From: JBBIQH01 sp964475945
GTDB lineage: Archaea; Thermoproteota; Nitrososphaeria; Nitrososphaerales; Nitrosocaldaceae
DNA length: 21,616 nt
NCBI GenBank assembly: GCA_964475945.1
Contig: CAYYYF010000019.1
Coordinates: forward strand, 1 to 21,616
Reading direction: 5' to 3'
Shown: positions 16,155-21,616 of the stretch, one piece after another
Layout: every line of letters begins with the position of its first letter
Position numbering within the stretch: the first letter of the stretch is position 1
The notes under the pieces: model-generated
What the model was told of the DNA's origin: nothing
Database searches by the model: none
Seen by the model: the letters and a program-made list of their open reading frames with translations, nothing else
Translations under genes and position numbers: made by a program

Positions 16155-16168
16155 AGCTGGCCTGGTGG
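16155..16168 (+). repeat. Candidate left attachment site
   Basis: AGCTGGCCTGGTGG differs by one base from 21113-21126 at the 3' end of tRNA-Lys. Position and orientation fit an att site, but chance occurrence is possible at this length. Confidence 0.35.
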
Positions 16169-16234
16169 TATCTACACTTAATAGGTGCAAGTCTTCTTAG
16201 CCTTTGGGATTGTGGAATCTTTATCGCACCGGCC
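16159..16234. repeat. Interrupted inverted repeat of 76 bases
   Basis: GGCC-T-GGTG (16159-16167) can pair with CACC-GGCC (16227-16234), eight base pairs with one bulge, enclosing about 60 bases. The size resembles a tRNA, but no D, anticodon or T arm can be built on either strand. It could be a structured RNA, a transposon end or a transcript-end structure. It lies right at the proposed left boundary of the island. Confidence 0.45.
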
Positions 16235-16277
16235 AAGGAACTATTTATCCGAGAACTTAAGTCGTTGAGTAAAACAA

Positions 16278-16673
16278 TTACTTTATGCGCCTAAACTCCC
16301 AGCACCAGTATCTTGTGGGATGTGTTATCTTGTTCTTCAACAGACACATCCACTCACTCTTATCCCAATGAAGGCAATATAGGCGCTTCATTCGATCAGG
16401 GTTTTGACCAACCAGCCTAGAGTAGCGTCTTGGGTTATAACCAGTTGGGTCGTAAGGCTTCATATAGGGTAGCGTATCATAAACGCCAAGCATCCCTGAT
16501 TCTCTCATGTTCTTCTTCAGCCTTTCCTTTTATAATGCTAAGCTTATCCAGCTTAGGCAAAGCCTGTAGGTGAAGAGCCACAAATCGCTTGGCTTAGGGG
16601 GATTAGCTTCAATATCGGATCTGATAAAATTAATAATTTGGGCCACTCTTTTCGTCAGCTCTGAACATGTGAG
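16278..16673 (-). pseudogene. Unrecognised coding remnant
   Basis: One reading frame runs from 16673 to the TAA at 16278-16280 with a single internal stop at 16530-16532. The upstream half reads LTCSELTKRVAQIINFIR and on to about 47 aa. The downstream half includes YDPTGYNPRRYSRLVGQ and CLHWDKSEWMCLL and ends CWEFRRIK, about 76 aa from an ATG at 16508. The open length and protein-like composition suggest a broken gene. The 16278-16508 part could also be a short intact gene. I do not recognise the family. It follows the MptE-like fragment with a one-base frame change, so both may belong to one original gene. Confidence 0.35.
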
Positions 16674-16674
16674 G

Positions 16675-16819
16675 TTAATGACGCCATAAGTCTGTCATAA
16701 TCACGTTTGGAACAACTTTAGCCACCTTCCAAAGCGCCGTGGTTGCTCCGTCAGCCGACATTATAACGCACTTTTTCAATAATCGCTCAGACCTAAACCA
16801 CCCCCAACTTGCATATCTT
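16675..16819 (-). pseudogene. Fragment resembling MptE/DUF115 pterin pyrophosphokinase
   Basis: The frame reads SWGWFRSERLLKKCVIMSAD-GATTALWKV and continues to PNVIMTDL before a stop. The pattern ADGATxALxxxxxVPxVIxTDL matches the core of the archaeal DUF115 / 6-hydroxymethylpterin diphosphokinase family (usually ADGATxALLxxGIxPDxIVTDLDG). The following DG is lost (TDLWRH, then stop) and only about 45 residues remain. An ATG at 16761 exists but nothing suggests expression. It lies directly after the brxL stop. The family call rests on one motif, so it is tentative. Confidence 0.4.
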
Positions 16820-16821
16820 AT

Positions 16822-18285
16822 TCAGCCCTTAACCCTATACCCTATCTTCTTCCTATCGTATTCTCCTGGGCGCATGAAGTGGAGCCAATCCACTACCCTC
16901 TGCCTATACTCCACCGCCAGATCCAGTGTGAGCTTGAGTTCTTGGTCCCCTACTCCGCTCGGTGTGATGAGTTTTAGTATTGCGCTTGCAAGCCTCTTCA
17001 CAGCCTTCTCATCCCTACCAGTTACGTTCGTGAGCTCAACTCTGTCGCTGATTTGGTAGTGGAAGTCCGTCTTCTTCCTCAGCTCGTGGAGTATTCTCGG
17101 CAAAGTAGTCTGTTACGAAGCCGTAGTGCTTGGATATGTATAGGTCGAGCCTACCTATCTTCGGCACCTCCCACCCTGGTATGAAGCCGTGTATCCTATC
17201 GATGAACGCTGGGTCCCTCATAACCTCTGGGAGGACGTATGTGAAGTCCTCTATCGGCACCTCACCTTTAACATCAACGTTACCCATGAAGATTAGGGAG
17301 CATTGGCTTATCCCCCTTCTAACACCTCTTTCAACATACCCGCTCTCCATGTATAGTTTGAGTTTACCCATCATCTCATCCGCGCTCAAAAACTCTATCT
17401 TGCTTACCTCATCGAAGACAACGCAGTCCTTTGTCGTTATCTCACCAGGTATGTTTCTCGCTAGGTTCCATATTAGGACGGCGGGGCTAACCCTCCCGCC
17501 TGAGAATATACGTGTATAGTGTGATATGTTGAGGTATGTGTAGGTTTTACCCGTGTTCCTCGGACCGAGCTCCATCAAGTTAACATTCGGCTCAACCAAG
17601 GGGATGAGCCTAGAGAGTATTACGAGCTTCTTCCTCCAAGGCAAGGCTTCGGGGTTGAAGCCTACTGTGCTTATTAGAACATCAACCCACTCCTCTGTCG
17701 TAAACTTCTTCCTCCCATCTATGAATGCCTCCATATCGAGCTTAGCTATTTGGAAGGGTGTGAAGTCAACCACGGTTACAGAGCCCCCCTGTCTTGAAGG
17801 GTGGGGTTTTCTTGCTATACTAGTGTGAAGTCAACCACGGTTACAGAGCCCCCCTCCGTGTTAGATACATATTGTAGCTTCGCTAGCCCCCAGAGCCCCT
17901 ACCTCAATAGGTTCTCGTACTTCTCCAGAAGCTCGTCTGTTATTGAGCATTCGAGCCCGAGGTTCCATAGGAAAGCCATATGGGTTCCTGTTGCTACGTC
18001 GGTGAAGACTTTAATTTCATCTATAACCTTGTATTCGCCGTTCTTCATCAGGTCGTGAAGCACCTTATCCCTATCCCTAGGCTCAGGGTAGCATCTTGAA
18101 ACCATGTTCGCTATATTCCTCAGGTCCTTTCTCTCAGGCGCCTCCTTACCGAGGCTTGAAATCAGATACTCGGATATGAACCTCGGGAGCCTCGCAACCT
18201 CCTGGTAAAGCACAACATCCTTCCTAACAACCACATCGCCGAAAACGTATCTGAGCTTAGCGTTAAGCTCATCCATCCTACCCAA
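16822..18285 (-). pseudogene. brxL: BREX-type Lon-like protein BrxL, broken by three lesions
   Basis: BrxL is the Lon-like AAA+ DNA-binding protein of BREX phage-defence systems. Three pieces collinear with the family are seen. The N-terminal domain (18285-17902) carries VFGDVVVRKDVVLYQEV, RFISEYLISSLG and WNLGLECSI. The AAA+ part (17773-17036) carries VVDFTPFQIAKLDM, KKFTTEEWVDVL, Walker A GPRNTGKT, Walker B CVVFDEV and IFMGNVDV. The C-terminal part carries ILHELRKKTDF and RDEKAVKRLASAILKL and ends at 16822. Lesion 1 is an in-frame TAG at 17899-17901, after which the frame continues GLWGLAKLQYV as expected. Lesion 2 is a 65-base insertion containing a duplicate of 33 bases (17758-17855). Lesion 3 is one surplus base near 17094. 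Without these the gene would be about 470 codons. It starts two bases after the preceding Ig-like frame. Confidence 0.85.
17758..17855. repeat. 33-base direct repeat around a 32-base IS-like insert in brxL
   Basis: Identical 33-base copies lie at 17758-17790 and 17823-17855, separated by 32 bases (17791-17822). Removing one copy plus the middle (65 bases) restores a continuous BrxL frame: EGGSVTVVDFTPFQIAKL. The middle piece, TTGAAGGGTGGGGTTTTCTTG on its + strand from 17794 on, resembles the tnpB 3' end region at 21275-21291 (AGGGTGAGGCTTCTTGG). It therefore looks like debris from an IS200/IS605 right end, with duplication of the flanking target. Confidence 0.75.
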
Positions 18286-18287
18286 GG

Positions 18288-18623
18288 CTAAGCACCGAAC
18301 AACTCCTCTGCCTTAAAGGCTCTCTCAACGTGCTTAACCTCACCCCTCCTAACGTAGATCATAAGCTCCTTCTCCACCTTCTTCGGAACATCCCCAGCAA
18401 CGTACTCGAAGGTTGCTTTGATCCTATATTCTCCGGCTTTCAACACATCAAAGATGAGCGGAAATGAGACCTCGCCTCTAACCTCATCGAAGAGCTTCTC
18501 AATGGAGCGACCATCGAAGAGATCGAGCTTAACGGAAACGTTGGTCAAAGGTTCCTCGAGGGGATTCGAAACTAAAACGTTGACGCTAAACGGCTTACCC
18601 TCCTCAACCACGCTATCTCCCAA
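18288..18623 (-). CDS. Ig-like/CARDB-type domain protein, C-terminal fragment
   Basis: The 111-aa frame is rich in beta strands: KPFSVNVLVSNPLEEPLTNV, GRSIEKLFDEVRG and AGEYRIKATFEYVAGDV. This is an Ig-like (CARDB/NEW3-like) fold found at the C-termini of larger archaeal proteins. The frame opens at a TTG inside the end of the truncated methylase (overlap 18613-18623) with no signal peptide, so it is probably the surviving C-terminus of a larger protein whose beginning was removed by the same deletion that truncated the methylase. It is followed after two bases by brxL, suggesting an original operon partner. Original identity unknown. Confidence 0.55.
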   Translation of the reverse strand: MGDSVVEEGKPFSVNVLVSNPLEEPLTNVSVKLDLFDGRSIEKLFDEVRGEVSFPLIFDVLKAGEYRIKATFEYVAGDVPKKVEKELMIYVRRGEVKHVERAFKAEELFGA

Positions 18624-20016
18624 TGATATGGTTTAGGTCGAATCCAACCACATTCTTCGTTATCTTCCTTAATGCTGTTCCTTTGTCTATCCAATGCTCT
18701 TCAATGTACTGTCTCAGCCTGCCTATGGCTAAAACCAGGAAGGTTCCGCTCCCGCATGCTGGGTCGAGAAGCCTGAGGTCGAGCGGTGCTAGAGGGTTGT
18801 TCCGCTCCTGGGCTTCATTCTCGAACGTTTCCAGCTTCCAACCAGCTTCGTTTAACACTACCTCGGCAAGCCAATCTGGTGTATAGTATTCTCCTAGATC
18901 GTGCCTAATCTTCCTCGGAACCAGATTCTGATAGAGCCTCTTGAATAGGTCCTTAACCCTCTCAGGCTCGAGCTCAGCGACGCTTGGATCGTAGTTCGAA
19001 AGACTATTTACGATGCCCATTATGCATTTCGCAACCTCCTCACCCCACTCATCCAAGTACCATGCGAAGTAGTCTGCTTCCAGGAAGTTCGCTATACCGA
19101 GCCTTGCAAATATCCCGCCCTCTTCAAGATCCCTTAACTCACCCCTCATCCTCTCGTGCCCTCTGTAGTATGCATCCTCTAAAGCCTTCAAGTAGGACCA
19201 TAGTCTTGGAGCCACATATAGCGAAGCAACCTCAGCAGCAAGAAGCTTCATTATTAAAGCGTAGTATGTGTGTAGAGCGAAGAGGAGCTTTTCGGGGTCA
19301 GCTTTACCCCTCTAAGCCGTAAATTTCCTCCAACCCTTTGATCTTGTCCGAGTTGTAAGCGCATACCTGAGAGAAGACTCTCTTCCAGTCATCGAAGAGC
19401 ATACGTGTTCTAGGAGTCGCGTTTAGTAGATTACTGTAGAGCGTTTTTATGGTCTCTTGAGCTACTGAGCTCTGTGGAAGTCTCTTAGGAGCTCTTCCGC
19501 GCTTAGCGCCTTTCTCCTGAGCCCTATGATCGCTTCAACCAGCTTAGCTACCGTGTTCCTGTTTACGTCAAATGGTCCTCTGCTCTCAAAACCCTTAGTA
19601 GCCTCCCTATATCTTACGAAGCCTATCTTGAAGCCGTCCAACACCACACCAAAGTACCTTGGGAGCCTAGCCTCACCATCAGCGTGATCCACGATGTACT
19701 GCTTAACCTGCTCAACAGCCTTCTCAAAACCGCTTTTAGCATCGAACGTCCTAGGCTTCCCATACTCTATTATGAGGTGTCCGTAGAGGGCATCAGTCCT
19801 AAGCCCCGACACTAGCGTAACCTCATACCTAGCCCTCGGAGGCCTCCAGGATGAGTAGGGTACTCTATCAACCTCACTCAGCCTCTCTATAACCTTACTT
19901 CTAAGTATGTACTCAACACCCTGCTTAAGATCCTCCTCGCTAATCGACTCCGAAGCCACCCTACTAATCTCCTCAGCTATTTCTTCAACGTCTATCCTGA
20001 AGCTCACCAACCTCAC
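18613..20016 (-). pseudogene. Type IIG-like restriction endonuclease-N6-adenine methyltransferase, broken
   Basis: Three pieces in order form one protein. First, GTG 20016-19462: an N-terminal nuclease-like domain with GLRTDALYGHLIIEYGKP (D...E-x-GK, like the PD-(D/E)XK core) and AVEQVKQYIVD. Second, after a frameshift near 19465-19480: SSVAQETIKTLYSNLL, DDWKRVFSQVCAY and GLEEIYGLEG. Third, after a surplus base in the C-run 19307-19310: KADPEKLLFALHTYYALIMK, RKIRHDLGEYYTPDWLAEVV, and SAM motif I LLDPACGSGTFLVLA. It ends abruptly after VVGFDLNHI; the catalytic NPPY motif and target-recognition domain are gone, joined to an unrelated Ig-like frame. RM enzymes of this kind protect against phage; this one cannot work. 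An alternative family is BREX PglX, but the nuclease-like N-terminus favours type IIG. Confidence 0.8.
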
Positions 20017-20038
20017 CCTTCTTGAAGAGCCTACCTTT

Positions 20039-20286
20039 CTACTTCGCTCTATGTGCTAACGCTTCCTCCTCACTCACCCTACCTAGGCACTTCTCCTCAA
20101 CCCTAACCTCATACTTGTACCAGTGCCCCTTCACCCTCTTGTATGTGATGAATGGCTTACCCAAGCCACCTGATGCTATCGGCTTCTTGCTAATAAGGTT
20201 ATCGCTCCATCCTTGAACGTTGAAAGGGCTTTTTCAAACCTACTCTCCGCAAGATTATTCACTTCACCCTCTATAGTTCGGCTCAT
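20039..20286 (-). pseudogene. Small protein of the RM operon, frameshifted
   Basis: From ATG 20286 the frame reads MSRTIEGEVNNLAESRFEKA and on to ITLLARSR, stopping at TAG 20176-20178. A one-base shift near 20183-20200 opens a second frame, KKPIASGGLGKPFITYKRVK, HWYKYEVRVEE, then EEEALAHRAK, ending at TAG 20039-20041. Joined, this is about 80 aa of basic, strand-forming composition. It ends 22 bases before the methylase start on the same strand and probably shared its operon. I do not recognise the family. Confidence 0.5.
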
Positions 20287-20729
20287 CTTATCCCTATCTT
20301 TAATAAAAAGCATAGAATAATTCAAACTTTAGTATGGATGGTATGGGCTTTAAAGGGCTATAAACCTAGCCATATATGCTAGTATATATCTGTAGCTTAC
20401 CTAGCGTGTTAGCAAGGGATATAGATACCTATGAAAAGTTACGGCAAGTCTTATTAGAATTAGGTTATTAGAGTAACATATAATATATAGGAACATGTGG
20501 TTCTAGTTGAAACTAACAGTATTTATTTTTACTTTGTTTTTACCTTCTTTTTACAACCCCCTATACTAACAGTATCTATGTATATAGATAATATATTATA
20601 GTATGGCTGTTGATATAATAAAGACATAGTAAAAATGAAACTAGTGTATGCTGTATGTATATAATATATAAGTATTTATTTTTACCTATTTTTTACCTTT
20701 AGCGTGGAAATCTAATCTAGGTTTATGAT
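20287..20729. other. AT-rich intergenic tract with repeats
   Basis: 443 bases without a convincing gene. They hold two clusters of 11-bp phased TTTTTAC repeats (listed separately) and the 11-base ACTAACAGTAT twice (20512-20522, 20565-20575). Inverted repeats are TATCTAT-GTAT-ATAGATA (20573-20590) and CTAGC-N7-GCTAG (20366-20382). A 31-codon + strand frame (20376-20471) has nothing to support it. The strong AT bias contrasts with the GC-richer broken genes to the left. It could be the former replication or control region of the integrated element. Confidence 0.6.
20518..20696 (+). repeat. Phased TTTTTAC repeats, two clusters
   Basis: TTTTTAC occurs at 20526-20532, 20537-20543 and 20548-20554, exactly 11 bases apart, and again at 20679-20685 and 20690-20696, also 11 apart. 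Each cluster begins with the same 15 bases AGTATTTATTTTTAC (20518-20532 and 20671-20685). One inverted copy GTAAAAA is at 20629-20635. Helical-turn spacing puts the motif on one face of the DNA, as in iterons or cooperative protein-binding arrays. Confidence 0.7.
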
Positions 20730-20736
20730 CTAGATT
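20714..20736. repeat. Inverted repeat at the end of the integrase remnant
   Basis: AATCTAG (20714-20720) and CTAGATT (20730-20736) are perfect 7-base arms around a 9-base loop. The right arm contains the stop codon of the truncated integrase frame (20730-20732). It could be a transcript-end hairpin or a breakpoint scar. Confidence 0.45.
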
Positions 20737-21062
20737 CTCCTAGCTAGTGTGATTCCATTGTACCTAAGCCATGGTTTAACTGCTTTTAAAACCCCTTGGA
20801 TGTAGCCTGGAGCCTTACCCTCAGATTCAAGCTTGGCAACAAGATCCTCCAAAGAATCTTGAAGGGTATCGAGATTTTTCTTAGCCCTATCAACAACTTC
20901 ATCTGGATTCGCTCCTAAAAGCTCACACGCCTTACCAAGCCTCCTCAGAGCTACCTCAGCGGTTATCGGCTACCCCTCTCTAGGTTCCTGAGCCAACGCT
21001 GAAGCTTAAGATTATTAAGGAAATGCGAATACTTACCTTCCTTTTTCTTAGGTATCGCTCAT
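20730..21062 (-). pseudogene. Tyrosine recombinase (integrase) N-terminal part, degraded
   Basis: Joined frames give MSDT, then KKKEGKYSHFLNNLKLQRWL, RNLERGS, then PITAEVALRRLGKACELLG, NPDEVVDRAKKNLDTLQDSL and GYIQGVLKAVKPWLRYNGI, ending LARRI-stop. This is the core-binding (SAM-like) domain of archaeal XerC/integrase-type recombinases, whose pattern ends in LKAVKxWLRxNGI just before the catalytic domain. Lesions are frameshifts near 21050 and near 20970 and loss of the entire catalytic domain (no RxxR/Tyr box). It starts 54 bases from the 3' end of tRNA-Lys, the usual position of an integrase that inserts its element into a tRNA gene. Confidence 0.7.
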
Positions 21063-21112
21063 CAGCAATAGCATTGGCTAGCCCTTATTTAAAGGATTTG
21101 CACTTAATTAGG

Positions 21113-21126
21113 AGCGGGCCTGGTGG
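21113..21126 (+). repeat. Candidate right attachment site (tRNA-Lys 3' end)
   Basis: AGCGGGCCTGGTGG covers the last 11 bases of the tRNA (minus strand) plus three flanking bases, and matches 16155-16168 with one mismatch. Confidence 0.35.
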
Positions 21127-21208
21127 GCTTTGATCCCACGACCTACTGGTTAAGAGCCAGTCGCTTTAGGCGTTGCCATACAACTCTACCTGGCTGAGCT
21201 ACAGGCCC
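21116..21208 (-). tRNA. tRNA-Lys(CUU) with a D-arm intron
   Basis: The minus strand folds as a tRNA: acceptor GGGCCTG/CAGGCCC (7 of 7 pairs), D stem GCTC/GAGC, anticodon stem ACTGG/CCAGT around loop CTCTTAA (anticodon CTT, Lys), and T arm GTGGG-ATCAAAG-CCCAC. CCA is not encoded. The gene is 93 bases; removing 20 bases (21164-21183) gives a normal 73-base tRNA. Without that removal the D stem lacks its last base pair and the D-to-anticodon spacing is impossible. The tRNA 3' end faces the decayed island, matching use as an integration site. Confidence 0.93.
21164..21183 (-). other. Non-canonical tRNA intron, 20 nt
   Basis: The extra bases (TTGTATGGCAACGCCTAAAG on the minus strand) lie between tRNA positions 24 and 25, or 23 and 24 if shifted by one. 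The usual archaeal site is 37/38. Introns in the D arm are known from thermophilic Crenarchaeota and need an EndA that accepts relaxed bulge-helix-bulge substrates. An inner GGC-AAC-GCC or GTTG-TATGG-CAAC hairpin can form; a full bulge-helix-bulge could not be confirmed by eye. Confidence 0.75.
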
Positions 21209-21260
21209 TACTAATTCCCTAAATAACCTTCAATATATAGTTAATTCCAATACTAGTGAG

Positions 21261-21616
21261 CTACCCCACCCTAAAGGGTGAGGCTTCTTGGTTCATAGAC
21301 CTGTTAGAGTCTCCCCAAGCGTAACTTCCCCTAGCCCCTAGGGTAGGTAATATCTTTTCAAATAATCCTAATTTCATTAATCCCTTCTTCAATATATTTA
21401 AAGAGCTATTTCTATCTCTATCTATTACTAAACCACATTTACTGCATCTATATATCCTTTCATGTAATGGCATATCCTGGATATTACCACATCTATAACA
21501 TTCCTTAGTAGTGTATTTAGGATCAACCTTTATTACCTTAGTCTTATAGGAGAGTAACTGTATAAATCTATTAAATGCTTTATTAGCAATATTCCTATGC
21601 AATGTATTATTACCTC
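21261..21616 (-). CDS. tnpB: TnpB-type RNA-guided nuclease of IS200/IS605, 3' part (runs off window)
   Basis: The last about 118 residues of a TnpB are in view; the frame stays open to the window edge and the start lies beyond. It reads NNTLHRNIANKAFNRFIQ, then VDPKYTTKECYRCGN, RCSKCG and DRDRNSSLNILKKG. CYRC and CSKC form the zinc ribbon, and the first D in DRDRNSSLNI is the final RuvC catalytic Asp, so this end is intact. The C-terminal tail EASPFRVG is encoded by the element's terminal hairpin. TnpB uses an omega RNA made from this end of the element to cut target DNA. No tnpA is visible. It sits 52 bases upstream of tRNA-Lys, outside the island. Confidence 0.9.
   Translation of the reverse strand, partial: GNNTLHRNIANKAFNRFIQLLSYKTKVIKVDPKYTTKECYRCGNIQDMPLHERIYRCSKCGLVIDRDRNSSLNILKKGLMKLGLFEKILPTLGARGSYAWGDSNRSMNQEASPFRVG
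21267..21280. repeat. IS200/IS605 right-end hairpin
   Basis: CACCCT-AA-AGGGTG is a perfect 6-base-pair hairpin with a 2-base loop, overlapping the last codons of tnpB. IS200/IS605 elements carry such imperfect palindromes near each end for TnpA recognition, and the omega RNA 3' scaffold includes this region. The element end is probably just left of 21261. Confidence 0.65.

Larger units (their letters stand above)
16155..21126. mobile_element. Decayed integrated element / defence island at tRNA-Lys
   Basis: The stretch from the DUF99 gene to the tRNA-Lys 3' end contains no clearly intact ordinary gene. It is more GC-rich in its middle (30 of 60 at 18481-18540) than the core genes. It holds a degraded integrase next to the tRNA, broken restriction-methylase and brxL genes and other fragments. 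A 14-base sequence at the tRNA 3' end (21113-21126) recurs with one mismatch at 16155-16168, in direct orientation, as expected for attachment sites of an element inserted in the tRNA 3' end. The integrase and tRNA context are strong; the exact left boundary is tentative because the repeat is short. Confidence 0.6.

Noticed and set aside
16159..16234. Possible tRNA gene or pseudo-tRNA
   Set aside because: The ends pair and the length is right, but no anticodon, D or T arm can be formed on either strand; kept only as an inverted repeat.
18613..19251. Reading the methylase piece as a complete 212-aa gene
   Set aside because: Upstream frames supply the missing family segments in order and the catalytic motif is absent at the end, so it is a fragment of a larger broken gene.
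18613..20016. Calling the methylase BREX PglX
   Set aside because: BrxL nearby makes it tempting, but the N-terminal nuclease-like domain and the segment order fit type IIG enzymes better; left as an alternative.
20376..20471. 31-codon + strand frame MLVYICSLPSVLARDIDTYE... ending LLELGY
   Set aside because: It is short, with no clear ribosome binding site or promoter, and overlaps an inverted repeat in an AT-rich spacer. No family pattern. It could be a gene tail but cannot be supported.

Overview
The window looks like a chromosome segment of a thermophilic ammonia-oxidizing thaumarchaeon, most like Nitrosocaldus-type lineages. This is an inference from gene content and style: AT-rich DNA with ATA/AGG/AGA codons, archaeal TATA boxes about 27 nt before start codons (leaderless mRNAs), an archaeal Trm1, THEP1 and DUF99 set, a methylmalonyl-CoA mutase/epimerase/MeaB cluster as in the thaumarchaeal 3-hydroxypropionate/4-hydroxybutyrate cycle, and a tRNA with an intron in the D arm.

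Layout. (1) 1-690: a short CRISPR array (5 repeats, 4 spacers, no cas genes in view), an elaborate nested palindrome cluster, and a candidate C/D box sRNA. (2) 686-5216: methionine/one-carbon genes, namely a core MetE with zinc ligands, a zinc-less MetE paralogue directly abutting a MetF-like reductase, a divergent coiled-coil protein and a 38-aa zinc-binding microprotein. (3) 5339-9034: a small membrane protein, then a minus-strand operon trm1-bioD-pmbA/tldE. (4) 9077-11861: a frameshifted THEP1-type NTPase, a TerC-family membrane protein, RNase HII and an FAD-synthase-like nucleotidyltransferase. (5) 11893-14862: meaB, methylmalonyl-CoA mutase large subunit and epimerase. BioD (biotin, needed by acetyl/propionyl-CoA carboxylase) and the mutase cluster serve the same carbon-fixation route. 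(6) 14895-16138: a phosphodiesterase-like protein and a DUF99 protein.

(7) 16155-21126 is different: visibly more GC-rich in its middle (30 of 60 G+C in 18481-18540, against 21 of 60 in 10261-10320) and full of broken genes. It reads as a decayed integrated defence island downstream of tRNA-Lys(CUU). Next to the tRNA is a degraded tyrosine-recombinase gene, then a 443-base AT-rich tract with 11-bp phased TTTTTAC repeats, a broken small gene, a type IIG-like restriction-methylase split by frameshifts and truncated by a deletion, an Ig-like C-terminal fragment, a BREX-type brxL gene with three separate lesions, and further unrecognised remnants. A 14-base near-repeat of the tRNA 3' end at 16155 may mark the far attachment site. 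(8) 21261-21616: the 3' end of an IS200/IS605-type tnpB with its terminal hairpin, running off the window.

The core genes are nearly all intact (one exception, THEP1), while the island carries at least eight lesions. That argues for real decay of a former RM/BREX element rather than uniform sequencing error, although single-base lesions must be checked in reads.
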